This document shows, piece by piece, positions 25,491 to 38,704 of a stretch of 64,000 bases of DNA. The stretch is from positions 7,953,501-8,017,500 of the forward strand of contig NC_060018.1 of the NCBI RefSeq assembly GCF_021134715.1. The letters are read 5' to 3'. The number at the start of each line of letters is the position of its first letter. The first letter of the stretch is position 1. Made by a program: the position numbers and the translations under genes. Source of the stretch: Daphnia pulex. Lineage: Eukaryota > Arthropoda > Branchiopoda > Diplostraca > Daphniidae. The notes below the pieces were generated by a model. It ran no database searches, was not told the origin of the DNA, and saw only the letters and a program-made list of their open reading frames with translations.

Positions 25491-26135
25491 TGTAAGGATT
25501 GGCTGTCAGTGTTCTGCTTATCGGCAAAATAGTTCATTCCCCTCGTTTGTTTATTGCTCTCTCGCTGACCTCGATACAAGTCATTCCCCCCTTCTGTTTT
25601 ATGACCCACGCTAACCTTGACTCTACTGTCAATGACCGCGTTTGACCCTGTTCTGACTTGTATAAAACCCCACCCAACGCAGTTCTTCTTCAGTCAATGC
25701 TAGGCTGTTCAATCGGTCTGGTGTTGGCTCACCCCTTCTCGAGTCAATGCTAGGCTGTTCAATCGGTCTGGTGTTGGCTCACCCCTTCTCGAGTCGATGC
25801 TAGGCTGTTCAATCGGTCTGGTGTTGGCTCACCCCTTCTCGAGTCAATGCTAGGCTGTTCAATCGGTCTGGTGTTGGCTCACCCCTTCTCGAGTCAATGC
25901 TAGGCTGTTCAGTCGGTCTAGTGTTGGCTCACTCCTTCTGGCTCGCAGGATGTCACATTCTGTCGGGTTATTGTTTCTTCTTTTTCCATTGTAGTTATGT
26001 TTTTGTATTTGCCCGCCTCATGCTAGAGAAGTCTCGCGCTTCGCATGTAGGACCGTAAAGCCATGTATGTTTCTACAATAAATTCTTTACCCCGTCTATC
26101 ACCGTGTTGAAGTGAGTAACTTTTCAGTTCTCACA
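25491..26135 (+). repeat. LTR 3
   Basis: Third 645-bp LTR, ends CACA before the AATAT target duplication. Minisatellite at 25693-25942. It ends about 130 bp upstream of the copy 4 promoter block, with its own TATA signal on the same strand. Confidence 0.9.
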
Positions 26136-26266
26136 ATATTTCATTTCAGAAACGATCCTAACACAAAAAGGGTTAATTAAAAAAACTGGGTGATTGTTTG
26201 CTAAACCAAATAAAATATTCAATTGATTTTGGACAATTATGAGTAAATAGCTACTTTATTCTTAAG

Positions 26267-26372
26267 GATTAAATAAGAAACCTAGACACCTTAATAATCC
26301 TCTAATTAAATTATGACTATAAGAAACGTCACTGAGGTGCCGTCGTTTCCGGGAATTCCTTGAGTATATAAG
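26267..26372 (+). promoter_or_regulatory. Opsin copy 4 promoter (type II)
   Basis: TAATTAAATTA at 26303-26313 and TATATAAG at 26365-26372. Intact, but separated from its native upstream spacer by the 3.15-kb LTR array. Confidence 0.8.
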
Positions 26373-26610
26373 TCGCCTCTTGAACCGTATGCCATTCGTA
26401 GCGTCAGTCGTCAAAGCTCTTGCTTTCGAGGTCGCTTCTTCTGCCTATCTGCTTTCAAGCTTTACAAAGTCTTTTTCTTCCAATTCTCTTCCTGAATTCG
26501 ATTGTTGTATCCTTTTGGAATCAATATCTTTTTACAGGTATGTTCAAAATGTATTAGGGCTATTTACATTTTTAAATTCTAAACTAACTTATCTGTATAA
26601 AGATTGAAAA

Positions 26611-28045
26611 ATGGCAAACTTGACTGGTGATGCTGTTGTTGCGATGGCCCAGAAGCAGGCTTTTGATCCATGGGCTTTGCCCGATACCTTCACTCTTTAT
26701 GCCTACGCCCCAGAGGACATTCGCAGCTTTCTTCATCCTCACTGGCACTCATACAAGGCTGTGCACCCGGCATGGTATTATTTTTTGGGATTGATGTACT
26801 TGGTAATTGGCACTTGCGCTGTTGCGGGTAACGCCGTCGTCTTGAAGATCTTCAGCCGTTTCCCGGCTCTTCGAACTCCCGCCAACTTGTTGGTTATGAA
26901 TTTGGCTGTGTCTGACTTCCTCCTAATGCTTGCACTTTTCCCCGAATGCGTTTACAACTTTTTCCTTGGTGGCCCATGGCGCTTTGGAGAAATGGGTTGC
27001 CAGATCCACGCTTTCTTGGGTAAATCAAGTGAAAATTATACATTGAAAAAATTTGGCTAATTTGTTGATTATACTTCACGTGAATTAGGTGCTTGTTTCG
27101 GATACAACCAAATCTTCACTCTGACAATGATCTCATACGATCGCTACAATGTGATTGTAAAGGGATTCAGTGGAACTCCTCTTACTTTCAGTATGATTGT
27201 GTTCTGTTTTTATCGTTAAACAAAATGAGTAAAATCGTTTTCTTATTCAGACCGCGCTGTATCCATCATCACCGTTAGCTGGATCTGGGCTTTGGGCTGG
27301 TCTATCTGCCCATTGGTCGGCTGGGGTGCTTACGCCATGGATGGAATCATGGGAACGTATGTCATTCGGTTTATTTGGTTTTCATTTTTGAGTATTTTTT
27401 TTCTACGTTATTTCACTTTTCCAATCAACAGATGTTCTTATGACTACGTCTCCCAAAACATGAACAACAAATCCCACATTTTGGCTGCCACTTTCGCAAA
27501 CTTCATCCTGCCAATCATTGTTATTGCCGGTTGCTACTACTTCATCGTTCAAGCTGTGTTCAAACACGAGGAAGAACTCCGTGCTCAGGCTAAGAAGATG
27601 AATGTTGCTTCTCTCCGTAGCAATACCGACCAACAGCAAGTTTCCGCTGAGATCCGTATTGCCAAGGTCTCCATCATGAACGTCTCGATGTGGTTGACTG
27701 CTTGGACCCCATTCGCCGTTATCTGCATCTTGGGTACCTGGGGTGATGTTTCCAAGATTACTCCTTTGGTGTCAGCCATCCCAGTCATTCTGGCCAAGAC
27801 ATCCTGTGCCTACAACCCACTCATCTATGCCATCTCCCATCCTAAATACCGAGAGGTAACATATTTTGTGTTCAAAATTAATGAAAAACTTAAAATCTAA
27901 ATTATCAAATGGAAATTTAATTTATTTACAGTGCCTGAAGCAGATGTATCCTTGGATGTGTATCGTTGAGGAGAAAAAATCAGTTGCTGATAACCAATCG
28001 GTCATCACTGAAAAGACAGAAATGACTGAAATTGTCAAGTGCTAA
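26611..28045 (+). CDS. Long-wavelength-type visual opsin, copy 4 (variant, shortened tail)
   Basis: Exons 26611-27019, 27089-27190, 27251-27356, 27432-27855 and 27932-28045 give 384 residues. Differences from copy 1: Q for H at 246 (end of helix 5), L for M at 306 (end of helix 6), V for A at 371, I for T at 381, and a TAA after C384 that removes the last three residues. The last intron and 3' UTR differ from copies 1-3 but resemble the relic after copy 7, so the 3' end is an older lineage. All core motifs, including K328, are kept. Confidence 0.93.
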
Positions 28046-28180
28046 TCAGCATAAGAAAATCAAAAGAAAAAACCTGGGCGAGCGTTCTTTGTGAATGGTT
28101 TCGGACGGCTATCATGCATATTGACGACACTGGCAAACTCTAATTGACCAATGACCACTGATTTGTGATTCCACGTGAAT

Positions 28181-30680
28181 TTAAAAACTTTTTGTTTGTT
28201 TTTCTTATCCTGCAATTTTATTTCTGACAATTCTACATTACATTTTTGTTTTTTCTCTTCTTTAATTAGCCTCAAAATACACTTGAGCATGGAAAAATAA
28301 AAAATATTACTGTAAAAAATCAATCTATAGTTACGCATATGTTTTGCATCTGCATGGAAAACAGTTTGAAGTTGTTTGAAAACCATTTCAAAAGAATATC
28401 TGATCCAATATAAGAATCAGATAAAGTAGATTAAAACATACTTTAAAAACGGGTTGATATTTAAAATGTGTTAACGTATACAATTTTTAATTTTTTAGAT
28501 TCATTAAATTTTAATCTACAAAAAATAGGATTCATAGCAATCTACCTAGGTAGTTTTTTCAAACATATTTTCAATTTTTTTGCTGATCTTTTTTTGAGAG
28601 TCTGTAGATGGTTTCGAGGGAAATATAATCTATCAGGCTGTAATAGCTGTGACAGAGCTTTTATATGGATTCACCTTTTTCAGGAAAAGAACATATTTTA
28701 TAGAAAAAAATCTAGGTTTTTTCTTGAAATTGAAACATCAATTGTTGAGCTCCCAAAAACGTAGTACACATTTTGGTTACAGATTCCTAGTTGCGGGTCT
28801 ATTTTACGTAGCCAACACATCTGTAACAAGTCTGATACAATTCGGTTTAACGGGAAATTTGTATGAATTAGTGTTTTTTACATGTTTCGGTTAAAGTTTG
28901 TTTTATAATTTCAGATCCAGATTTGAAACTAGTTCACCGAAACTCAACCTTTGCTCAAGCTCTCCGCTCATAGCCTCAAAAGTGAGTGGATCTTAAGCTT
29001 AAGCTTGCAAAAGAAAAGTTTGGCTTCGCTCAATCACACGTTTGCTCAAGTTCATTTTTAAATTTGTTTTATTTATAGAGTGCAAAACAAACGGTGTTTT
29101 TTAAATTTTCTTGTATTAGAGTTTAGCATAGAATTTATGTCGGAAGCATTTCAAATTTTGACTTAATAAAATATAAAATAAAAAATACATTACGTTCATT
29201 TTTTATCAGTCCGATGGATTATTTTGTATAAATTTGAAAAAAGAGCTCAAGCTCAAATTTTTTTAACAAGCAATCCACCACTCAACCGCACCAAATCCAT
29301 GGACCCCACTTTTTTTCCCATTCCGCTATAGGACCTAAAAACCTGAAATAATTCAGACATATTTAGTTTTCTACTTCGGATTCATCTGTTTTTGCAGACA
29401 TTAAATATTCCCTGCCGTTCGGGAGATATTTAATGTTAAAGTTTAGGTTTTTTCAAATTTTAACAATTTTGGGGGGTCTTTGGTATCGCTTTTTGGGAAA
29501 ATGCTAACCTAAAAAAAAACAATTCTCCCAAAGTTTTCTCGGCCATCCCTCAATACCAATCCAAAAGGAATTTACATTCCAGATTAGATTGACCGAGTTA
29601 TTCCCAATCTAGTAAAGTGTAATTTTGACCAGTTTCCCACCCAGCCTAGTCGCCATTTTTTATAACTCTTCCTCGCGTTCCTGGCGGATGACAGATGTCA
29701 AGCATGGCAAAATAAATGCTGTTTTGTCTCTGTATCCCATTTTTATACAGTTCCGATGAATGAGACCTATTTTTGAAGTGCAGAAAAAATCTTATCTTGA
29801 CGGAAGTTGAAAATAAGTGAATTGAAGAGGGAATAAGATAGAGATGAACCAAAGATGAGAAATTAGTACATTTAACTTTTTTGAAATGTCCCTTGATTTC
29901 TTCGGTAATAAATACCTGTTTAAAAGTGGTAAAAAACAATAAAAGTAGCATATTACACTTCTAATATTTGATATTTGAGCACATGTTAGCGCTTTTTGGA
30001 TTTCGCCATCACGCCACAACAAACCACTAAAAAGGGTTTTTTGGCTTAACAAGATGGACGTGCAAAGAACAAAAATAAACCCAAAGTTGAAAGATTAAAT
30101 GCACAATGTAACTACACCGTTATCAAACAAAACTTTCCTCGAATTTTAATTTACTAAGCCATGCAGTTTAAACAATGATTTTTTAAAGTTATATAACTAT
30201 TCCGAGAGTAAGCTCTGATTGCATGCATGCAAAACAGTTTGAAAGAAAATTTACCAATTAAAAGATCCTAATAACGTACGCGGATAAAGCATTGGAAGCC
30301 TACCCAGGCTGGAAAACCCTATAGGACCTAGATGAACTTATAAACTTCGCTATAATCATAAGAATATATGTAACACATAAAAAAAGGTTAAAACTTTGTT
30401 TTATTCTCACTTCTTAAACTATAGTGAGCCAGTTTTGAACGCAAGCTTTTGGTAATTTCACAGTAAAAAGAATATTGAAACAAAGAATGACACAATTTTT
30501 AAAGCGGAATAACAAAGGTCTTATAACGATCCTATCAAGCAGAATCGATTCTGATTCAAAAATATTAAAAAAAGCTTCTGTTCAATTGATGTGTAGTTTT
30601 TAACACCGTTTTTTAATTTGCAATGCCTTAAAATTTATAACTAAATTGTAAATTTGCTTTGAAGTCAATCGCTATTTCGA
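28181..30680. other. AT-rich spacer between opsin blocks A and B, with repeat-like sequence
   Basis: About 2.5 kb not shared with other opsin spacers. A hairpin lies at 29398-29436 (about 15-bp arms, short loop) inside a stretch (about 29280-29640) that looks like a dispersed repeat. No gene is recognised; the reading frames of up to 108 codons are AT-rich and featureless. Confidence 0.5.
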
Positions 30681-30786
30681 AGAATAAGTAAGAACCCTAG
30701 ACTCCTTAGAAATTCTCTAATTCAATTATGTAACTTTCAACCCCACTAGTGTCGTCTGATTTCCGGGAACTCCTTGAGTATATAAG
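30681..30786 (+). promoter_or_regulatory. Opsin copy 5 promoter (type I)
   Basis: CCTAGACTCCTTA (one base off the other copies), TAATTCAATTA at 30718-30728, TTTCCGGGAACTCC and TATATAAG at 30779-30786. Same type as copies 1 and 8, the other block-leading genes. Confidence 0.8.
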
Positions 30787-31024
30787 TCGCCTCCCGAGTC
30801 GTATTCCATTTGTAGCGTCAGTCGTCAAAGCTCTTGCTTTCGAGGTCGCTTCTTCTGCCTATCTGCTTTCAAGCTTTACAAAGTCTTTTTCTTCCAATTC
30901 TCTTCCTGAATTCGATTGTTGTATCCTTTTGGAATCAATATCTTTTTACAGGTATGTTCAAAATGTATTAGGGCTATTTACATTTTGAAATTCTAAACTA
31001 ACTTATCTGTATAAAGATTGAAAA

Positions 31025-32466
31025 ATGGCAAACTTGACTGGTGATGCTGTTGTTGCGATGGCCCAGAAGCAGGCTTTTGATCCATGGGCTTTGCCCGATA
31101 CCTTCACTCTTTATGCCTACGCCCCAGAGGACATTCGCAGCTTTCTTCATCCTCACTGGCACTCATACAAGGCTGTGCACCCGGCATGGTATTATTTTTT
31201 GGGATTGATGTACTTGGTAATTGGCACTTGCGCTGTTGCGGGTAACGCCGTCGTCTTGAAGATCTTCAGCCGTTTCCCGGCTCTTCGAACTCCCGCCAAC
31301 TTGTTGGTTATGAATTTGGCTGTGTCTGACTTCCTCCTAATGCTTGCACTTTTCCCCGAATGCGTTTACAACTTTTTCCTTGGTGGCCCATGGCGCTTTG
31401 GAGAAATGGGTTGCCAGATCCACGCTTTCTTGGGTAAATCAAGTGAAAATTATACATTGAAAAAATTTGGCTAATTTGTTGATTATACTTCACGTGAATT
31501 AGGTGCTTGTTTCGGATACAACCAAATCTTCACTCTGACAATGATCTCATACGATCGCTACAATGTGATTGTAAAGGGATTCAGTGGAACTCCTCTTACT
31601 TTCAGTATGATTGTGTTCTGTTTTTATCGTTAAACAAAATGAGTAAAATCGTTTTCTTATTCAGACCGCGCTGTATCCATCATCACCGTTAGCTGGATCT
31701 GGGCTTTGGGCTGGTCTATCTGCCCATTGGTTGGCTGGGGTGCTTACGCCATGGATGGAATCATGGGAACGTATGTCATTCGGTTTATTTGGTTTTTATT
31801 TTTGAGTATTTTCTTCTACGGAATTTCACTTTTCCAATCAACAGATGTTCTTATGACTACGTCTCCCAAAACATGAACAACAAATCCCACATTTTGGCTG
31901 CCACTTTCGCAAACTTCATCCTGCCAATCATTGTTATTGCCGGTTGCTACTACTTCATCGTTCAAGCCGTGTTCAAACACGAGGAAGAGCTCCGCGCTCA
32001 GGCTAAGAAGATGAATGTTGCTTCTCTCCGTAGCAATACCGACCAACAGCAAGTTTCCGCTGAGATCCGTATTGCCAAGGTCTCCATCATGAACGTCTCG
32101 ATGTGGTTGACTGCTTGGACCCCATTCGCCGTTATCTGCATCATGGGTACCTGGGGTGATGTTTCCAAGATTACTCCTTTGGTGTCAGCCATCCCAGTCA
32201 TTCTGGCCAAGACATCCTGTGCCTACAACCCACTCATCTATGCCATCTCCCATCCTAAATACCGAGAGGTAACATATTTTGTGTTCAAAATTAATGAAAT
32301 ACTTATAATTAATTTATCAAATGGAAATTTAATTTATTTACAGTGCCTGAAGCAAATGTATCCTTGGATGTGTATCGTTGAGGAGAAAAAATCAGTTGCT
32401 GATAACCAATCGGCCATCACTGAAAAGACGGAAATGACTGAAACCGTCAAGTGCGAATCTGCTTAA
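31025..32466 (+). CDS. Long-wavelength-type visual opsin, copy 5
   Basis: Exons 31025-31433, 31503-31604, 31665-31770, 31845-32268 and 32344-32466, 387 residues. It differs from copy 1 by Q for H at 246 and is identical in protein to copy 6. Exon 4 has synonymous marks (CAAGCCGTGTTC, GAGCTCCGC) shared with copy 6. Confidence 0.95.
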
Positions 32467-33798
32467 GATAAATAAATCCATCAAATCTGGACTAGCATTC
32501 ATTGGGAATGTTATCGGACGGCTATCATACTTATTGACGACACTGGCAAACTCTAATTGACTAATGACTCTTGATTTGTGATTCCACGAATTTTCGGAGC
32601 TTTAATTTTTTTCCGTTTTTCTTATTAAAAGTTTTCGTGTACATTTGACACTCAATTTATGTTAATATTCTGTTTTTATTGGGTTGATTAATACACTGAT
32701 GTTAAGAAGAGAGCATCCACAAAAATATTTGTTTTCTCTTTAATGCAATGGATGACCGTCGCAGTTTCAATGTGATAAAAACGAATTAGAAATCATTTAA
32801 CTAACTAGATGAAAGTCGCGATAGCTAAATAGCTGTAAAATCGTTCATACAGTCAAGTAGTAAATGTTATAGCTTAACGGAATTCAAGCAAGAATTTACT
32901 GATACATTTTAGGTTAGTTTTAGTTTGACATAATTTTGGCACAAATGTCTATATTTTGATTCTTTACGGTTTCTCTGTGTATGGAAATTTTCATGAATCG
33001 ATTCAAATTCAGAGATGACCTATTTTGTTAAACAAATATACTAAAATCTTGCTATTTCAATTTTCCGGTGCTCGACCAGAGAGTTGTTAGGGAACGAGAG
33101 GGTAGCGCAGAGAATCTCTAAACAAATTCTTTATTTTTTTTCGATCTAAAAGTCATATAAAGCTTCATACCAGCATTATAAAAAAATTATAAATTATTTT
33201 TGAATCTTTAATGATTAGAAAAAGTTTGTAAGAATTAGTAATTTTTATTCGGTGTATAATGTATGCATGTAGTGTACATGATCATAGAATTGTTAAGGGG
33301 AGGGGGCGTGGAGTACCTTTGGATAAATTCTGTATTTCTTCAGTAATTAAATAAATTATTGCGATATGAAGTCACACAAAGCTTCATACCTCCAATGTTA
33401 TACAAAATTGAATAATTCTTTTGAATATTTTTATGATTAGAAACATTTTGTAAGAATTAGCAATCTTTTGTGTTTACACGTACAAAACATGGTTCGTTCA
33501 AAGAGGGACACTTTGAATTTTCCTAATTTCTCCTGATATTAAATACCGAATATATCGTTATTTCGATTTGATTCCACAAATCATATTCATGCGGAATTAA
33601 AATCCATTGTTTACGCCATTAAAATTTCCTTCGGATTTTGCACGAGGCAGACACATTATAGATTAATCAATATTTCATTTCAGAAACGATCCTAACACAA
33701 AGGGTTAATTAAAAAAACTGGGTGATTGTTTGCTAAACCAAATAAAATATTCAATTGATTTTGGACAATTATGAGTAAATAGCTACTTTATTCTTAAG
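32467..33798. repeat. Opsin spacer, unit 5
   Basis: Same spacer family as units 1-3, with a GGGGAGGGGG tract near 33297. No gene. Confidence 0.85.
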
Positions 33799-33904
33799 GA
33801 TTAAATAAGAAACCTAGACACCTTAATAATCCTCTAATTAAATTATGACTATAAGAAACGTCACTGAGGTGCCGTCGTTTCCGGGAATTCCTTGAGTATA
33901 TAAG
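33799..33904 (+). promoter_or_regulatory. Opsin copy 6 promoter (type II)
   Basis: TAATTAAATTA at 33835-33845, TATATAAG at 33897-33904. Confidence 0.8.
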
Positions 33905-34142
33905 TCGCCTCTTGAACCGTATGCCATTCGTAGCGTCAGTCGTCAAAGCTCTTGCTTTCGAGGTCGCTTCTTCTGCCTATCTGCTTTCAAGCTTTACAAA
34001 GTCTTTTTCTTCCAATTCTCTTCCTGAATTCGATTGTTGTATCCTTTTGGAATCAATATCTTTTTACAGGTATGTTCAAAATGTATTAGGGCTATTTACA
34101 TTTTTAAATTCTAAACTAACTTATCTGTATAAAGATTGAAAA

Positions 34143-35584
34143 ATGGCAAACTTGACTGGTGATGCTGTTGTTGCGATGGCCCAGAAGCAGGCTTTTGATC
34201 CATGGGCTTTGCCCGATACCTTCACTCTTTATGCCTACGCCCCAGAGGACATTCGCAGCTTTCTTCATCCTCACTGGCACTCATACAAGGCTGTGCACCC
34301 GGCATGGTATTATTTTTTGGGATTGATGTACTTGGTAATTGGCACTTGCGCTGTTGCGGGTAACGCCGTCGTCTTGAAGATCTTCAGCCGTTTCCCGGCT
34401 CTTCGAACTCCCGCCAACTTGTTGGTTATGAATTTGGCTGTGTCTGACTTCCTCCTAATGCTTGCACTTTTCCCCGAATGCGTTTACAACTTTTTCCTTG
34501 GTGGCCCATGGCGCTTTGGAGAAATGGGTTGCCAGATCCACGCTTTCTTGGGTAAATCAAGTGAAAATTATACATTGAAAAAATTTGGCTAATTTGTTGA
34601 TTATACTTCACGTGAATTAGGTGCTTGTTTCGGATACAACCAAATCTTCACTCTGACAATGATCTCATACGATCGCTACAATGTGATTGTAAAGGGATTC
34701 AGTGGAACTCCTCTTACTTTCAGTATGATTGTGTTCTGTTTTTATCGTTAAACAAAATGAGTAAAATCGTTTTCTTATTCAGACCGCGCTGTATCCATCA
34801 TCACCGTTAGCTGGATCTGGGCTTTGGGCTGGTCTATCTGCCCATTGGTTGGCTGGGGTGCTTACGCCATGGATGGAATCATGGGAACGTATGTCATTCG
34901 GTTTATTTGGTTTTTATTTTTGAGTATTTTCTTCTACGGAATTTCACTTTTCCAATCAACAGATGTTCTTATGACTACGTCTCCCAAAACATGAACAACA
35001 AATCCCACATTTTGGCTGCCACTTTCGCAAACTTCATCCTGCCAATCATTGTTATTGCCGGTTGCTACTACTTCATCGTTCAAGCCGTGTTCAAACACGA
35101 GGAAGAGCTCCGCGCTCAGGCTAAGAAGATGAATGTTGCTTCTCTCCGTAGCAATACCGACCAACAGCAAGTTTCCGCTGAGATCCGTATTGCCAAGGTC
35201 TCCATCATGAACGTCTCGATGTGGTTGACTGCTTGGACCCCATTCGCCGTTATCTGCATCATGGGTACCTGGGGTGATGTTTCCAAGATTACTCCTTTGG
35301 TGTCAGCCATCCCAGTCATTCTGGCCAAGACATCCTGTGCCTACAACCCACTCATCTATGCCATCTCCCATCCTAAATACCGAGAGGTAACATATTTTGT
35401 GTTCAAAATTAATGAAATACTTATAATTAATTTATCAAATGGAAATTTAATTTATTTACAGTGCCTGAAGCAAATGTATCCTTGGATGTGTATCGTTGAG
35501 GAGAAAAAATCAGTTGCTGATAACCAATCGGCCATCACTGAAAAGACGGAAATGACTGAAACCGTCAAGTGCGAATCTGCTTAA
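34143..35584 (+). CDS. Long-wavelength-type visual opsin, copy 6
   Basis: Exons 34143-34551, 34621-34722, 34783-34888, 34963-35386 and 35462-35584, 387 residues, identical in protein to copy 5. Start codons are 3,118 bp apart. The introns also match copy 5, so 5 and 6 are the closest pair in block B. Confidence 0.95.
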
Positions 35585-36919
35585 GATAAATAAATCCATC
35601 AAATCTGGACTAGCATTCATTGGGAATGTTATCGGACGGCTATCATACTTATTGACGACACTGGCAAACTCTAATTGACTAATGACTCTTGATTTGTGAT
35701 TCCACGAATTTTCGGAGCTTTAATTTTTTTCCGTTTTTCTTATTAAAAGTTTTCGTGTACATTTGACACTCAATTTATGTTAATATTCTGTTTTTATTGG
35801 GTTGATTAATACACTGATGTTAAGAAGAGAGCATCCACAAAAATATTTGTTTTCTCTTTAATGCAATGGATGACCGTCGCAGTTTCAATGTGATAAAAAC
35901 GAATTAGAAATCATTTAACTAACTAGATGAAAGTCGCGATAGCTAAATAGCTGTAAAATCGTTCATACAGTCAAGTAGTAAATGTTATAGCTTAACGGAA
36001 TTCAAGCAAGAATTTACTGATACATTTTAGGTTAGTTTTAGTTTGACATAATTTTGGCACAAATGTCTATATTTTGATTCTTTACGGTTTCTCTGTGTAT
36101 GGAAATTTTCATGAATCGATTCAAATTCAGAGATGACCTATTTTGTTAAACAAATATACTAAAATCTTGCTATTTCAATTTTCCGGTGCTCGACCAGAGA
36201 GTTGTTAGGGAACGAGAGGGTAGCGCAGAGAATCTCTAAACAAATTCTTTATTTCTTTTTCGATCTAAAAGTCATATAAAGCTTCATACCAGCATTATAA
36301 AAAAATTATAAATTATTTTTGAATCTTTAATGATTAGAAAAAGTTTGTAAGAATTAGTAATTTTTATTCGGTGTATAATGTATGCATGTAGTGTACATGA
36401 TCATAGAATTGTTAAGGGGAGGGGGCGTGGAGTACCTTTGGATAAATTCTGTATTTCTTCAGTAATTAAATAAATTATTGCGATATGAAGTCACACAAAG
36501 CTTCATACCTCCAATGTTATACAAAATTGAATAATTCTTTTGAATATTTTTATGATTAGAAACATTTTGTAAGAATTAGCAATCTTTTGTGTTTACACGT
36601 ACAAAACATGGTTCGTTCAAAGAGGGACACTTTGAATTTTCCTAATTTCTCCTGATATTAAATACCGAATATATCGTTATTTCGATTTGATTCCACAAAT
36701 CATATTCATGCGGAATTAAAATCCATTGTTTACGCCATTAAAATTTCCTTCGGATTTTGCACGAGGCAGACACATTATAGATTAATCAATATTTCATTTC
36801 AGAAACGATCCTAACACAAAAAGGGTTAATTAAAAAAACTGGGTGATTGTTTGCTAAACCAAATAAAATATTCAATTGATTTTGGACAATTATGAGTAAA
36901 TAGCTACTTTATTCTTAAG
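35585..36919. repeat. Opsin spacer, unit 6
   Basis: Same spacer family, with a GGGGAGGGGG tract near 36417. No gene. Confidence 0.85.
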
Positions 36920-37025
36920 GATTAAATAAGAAACCTAGACACCTTAATAATCCTCTAATTAAATTATGACTATAAGAAACGTCACTGAGGTGCCGTCGTT
37001 TCCGGGAATTCCTTGAGTATATAAG
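36920..37025 (+). promoter_or_regulatory. Opsin copy 7 promoter (type II)
   Basis: TAATTAAATTA at 36956-36966, TATATAAG at 37018-37025. Confidence 0.8.
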
Positions 37026-37263
37026 TCGCCTCTTGAACCGTATGCCATTCGTAGCGTCAGTCGTCAAAGCTCTTGCTTTCGAGGTCGCTTCTTCTGCCTA
37101 TCTGCTTTCAAGCTTTACAAAGTCTTTTTCTTCCAATTCTCTTCCTGAATTCGATTGTTGTATCCTTTTGGAATCAATATCTTTTTACAGGTATGTTCAA
37201 AATGTATTAGGGCTATTTACATTTTAAAATTCTAAACTAACTTATCTGTATAAAGATTGAAAA

Positions 37264-38704
37264 ATGGCAAACTTGACTGGTGATGCTGTTGTTGCGATGG
37301 CCCAGAAGCAGGCTTTTGATCCATGGGCTTTGCCCGATACCTTCACTCTTTATGCCTACGCCCCAGAGGACATTCGCAGCTTTCTTCATCCTCACTGGCA
37401 CTCATACAAGGCTGTGCACCCGGCATGGTATTATTTTTTGGGATTGATGTACTTGGTAATTGGCACTTGCGCTGTTGCGGGTAACGCCGTCGTCTTGAAG
37501 ATCTTCAGCCGTTTCCCGGCTCTTCGAACTCCCGCCAACTTGTTGGTTATGAATTTGGCTGTGTCTGACTTCCTCCTAATGCTTGCACTTTTCCCCGAAT
37601 GCGTTTACAACTTTTTCCTTGGTGGCCCATGGCGCTTTGGAGAAATGGGTTGCCAGATCCACGCTTTCTTGGGTAAATCAAGTGAAAATTATACATTGAA
37701 AAAATTTGGCTAATTTGTTGATTATACTTCACGTGAATTAGGTGCTTGTTTCGGATACAACCAAATCTTCACTCTGACAATGATCTCATACGATCGCTAC
37801 AATGTGATTGTAAAGGGATTCAGTGGAACTCCTCTTACTTTCAGTATGATTGTGTTCTGTTTTTATCGTTAAACAAAATGAGTAAAATCGTTTTCTTATT
37901 CAGACCGCGCTGTATCCATCATCACCGTTAGCTGGATCTGGGCTTTGGGCTGGTCTATCTGCCCATTGGTCGGCTGGGGTGCTTACGCCATGGATGGAAT
38001 CATGGGAACGTATGTCATTCGGTTTATTTGTTTGTTTTTTTGAGTATTTTTTTCTACGTTATTTCACTTTTCCAATCAACAGATGTTCTTATGACTACGT
38101 CTCCCAAAACATGAACAACAAATCCCACATTTTGGCTGCCACTTTCGCAAACTTCATCCTGCCAATCATTGTTATTGCCGGTTGCTACTACTTCATCGTT
38201 CATGCCGTCTTCAAACACGAGGAAGAACTCCGTGCTCAGGCTAAGAAGATGAATGTTGCTTCTCTCCGTAGCAATACCGACCAACAGCAAGTTTCCGCTG
38301 AGATCCGTATTGCCAAGGTCTCCATCATGAACGTCTCGATGTGGTTGACTGCTTGGACCCCATTCGCCGTTATCTGCATCATGGGTACCTGGGGTGATGT
38401 TTCCAAGATTACTCCTTTGGTGTCAGCCATCCCAGTCATTCTGGCCAAGACATCCTGTGCCTACAACCCACTCATCTATGCCATCTCCCATCCTAAATAC
38501 CGAGAGGTAACATATTTTGTGTTCAAAATTAATGAAATACTTATAACTAATTTATCAAATGGAAATTTAATTTATTTACAGTGCCTGAAGCAGATGTATC
38601 CTTGGATGTGTATCGTTGAGGAGAAAAAATCAGTTGCTGATAACCAATCGGCCATCACTGAAAAGACGGAAATGACTGAAACCGTCAAGTGCGAATCTGC
38701 TTAA
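37264..38704 (+). CDS. Long-wavelength-type visual opsin, copy 7
   Basis: Exons 37264-37672, 37742-37843, 37904-38009, 38083-38506 and 38582-38704, 387 residues. The protein equals copies 1-3 (H246, M306), not its block neighbours 5 and 6, which suggests gene conversion or unequal crossing-over between blocks. The downstream spacer (to about 39430) is more diverged than the others. Confidence 0.95.

Larger units (their letters stand above)
22984..26140. mobile_element. Tandemly amplified, internally deleted LTR retrotransposon (LTR-int-LTR-int-LTR)
   Basis: Three apparently identical 645-bp LTRs (22989-23633, 24240-24884, 25491-26135) alternate with two apparently identical 606-bp internal segments, period 1,251 bp. 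LTRs start TG and end CA. A 5-bp target duplication AATAT flanks the whole array (22984-22988 and 26136-26140), and the empty site is intact in the other opsin spacers. This indicates one insertion event followed by, or arriving as, a tandem form. The internal part keeps only a primer-binding-like site, a gag-like start and the end of a protease-like domain, so it cannot move by itself. The retropepsin-like motif suggests a Ty3/Gypsy-type parent, but that is inferred. Confidence 0.9.
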
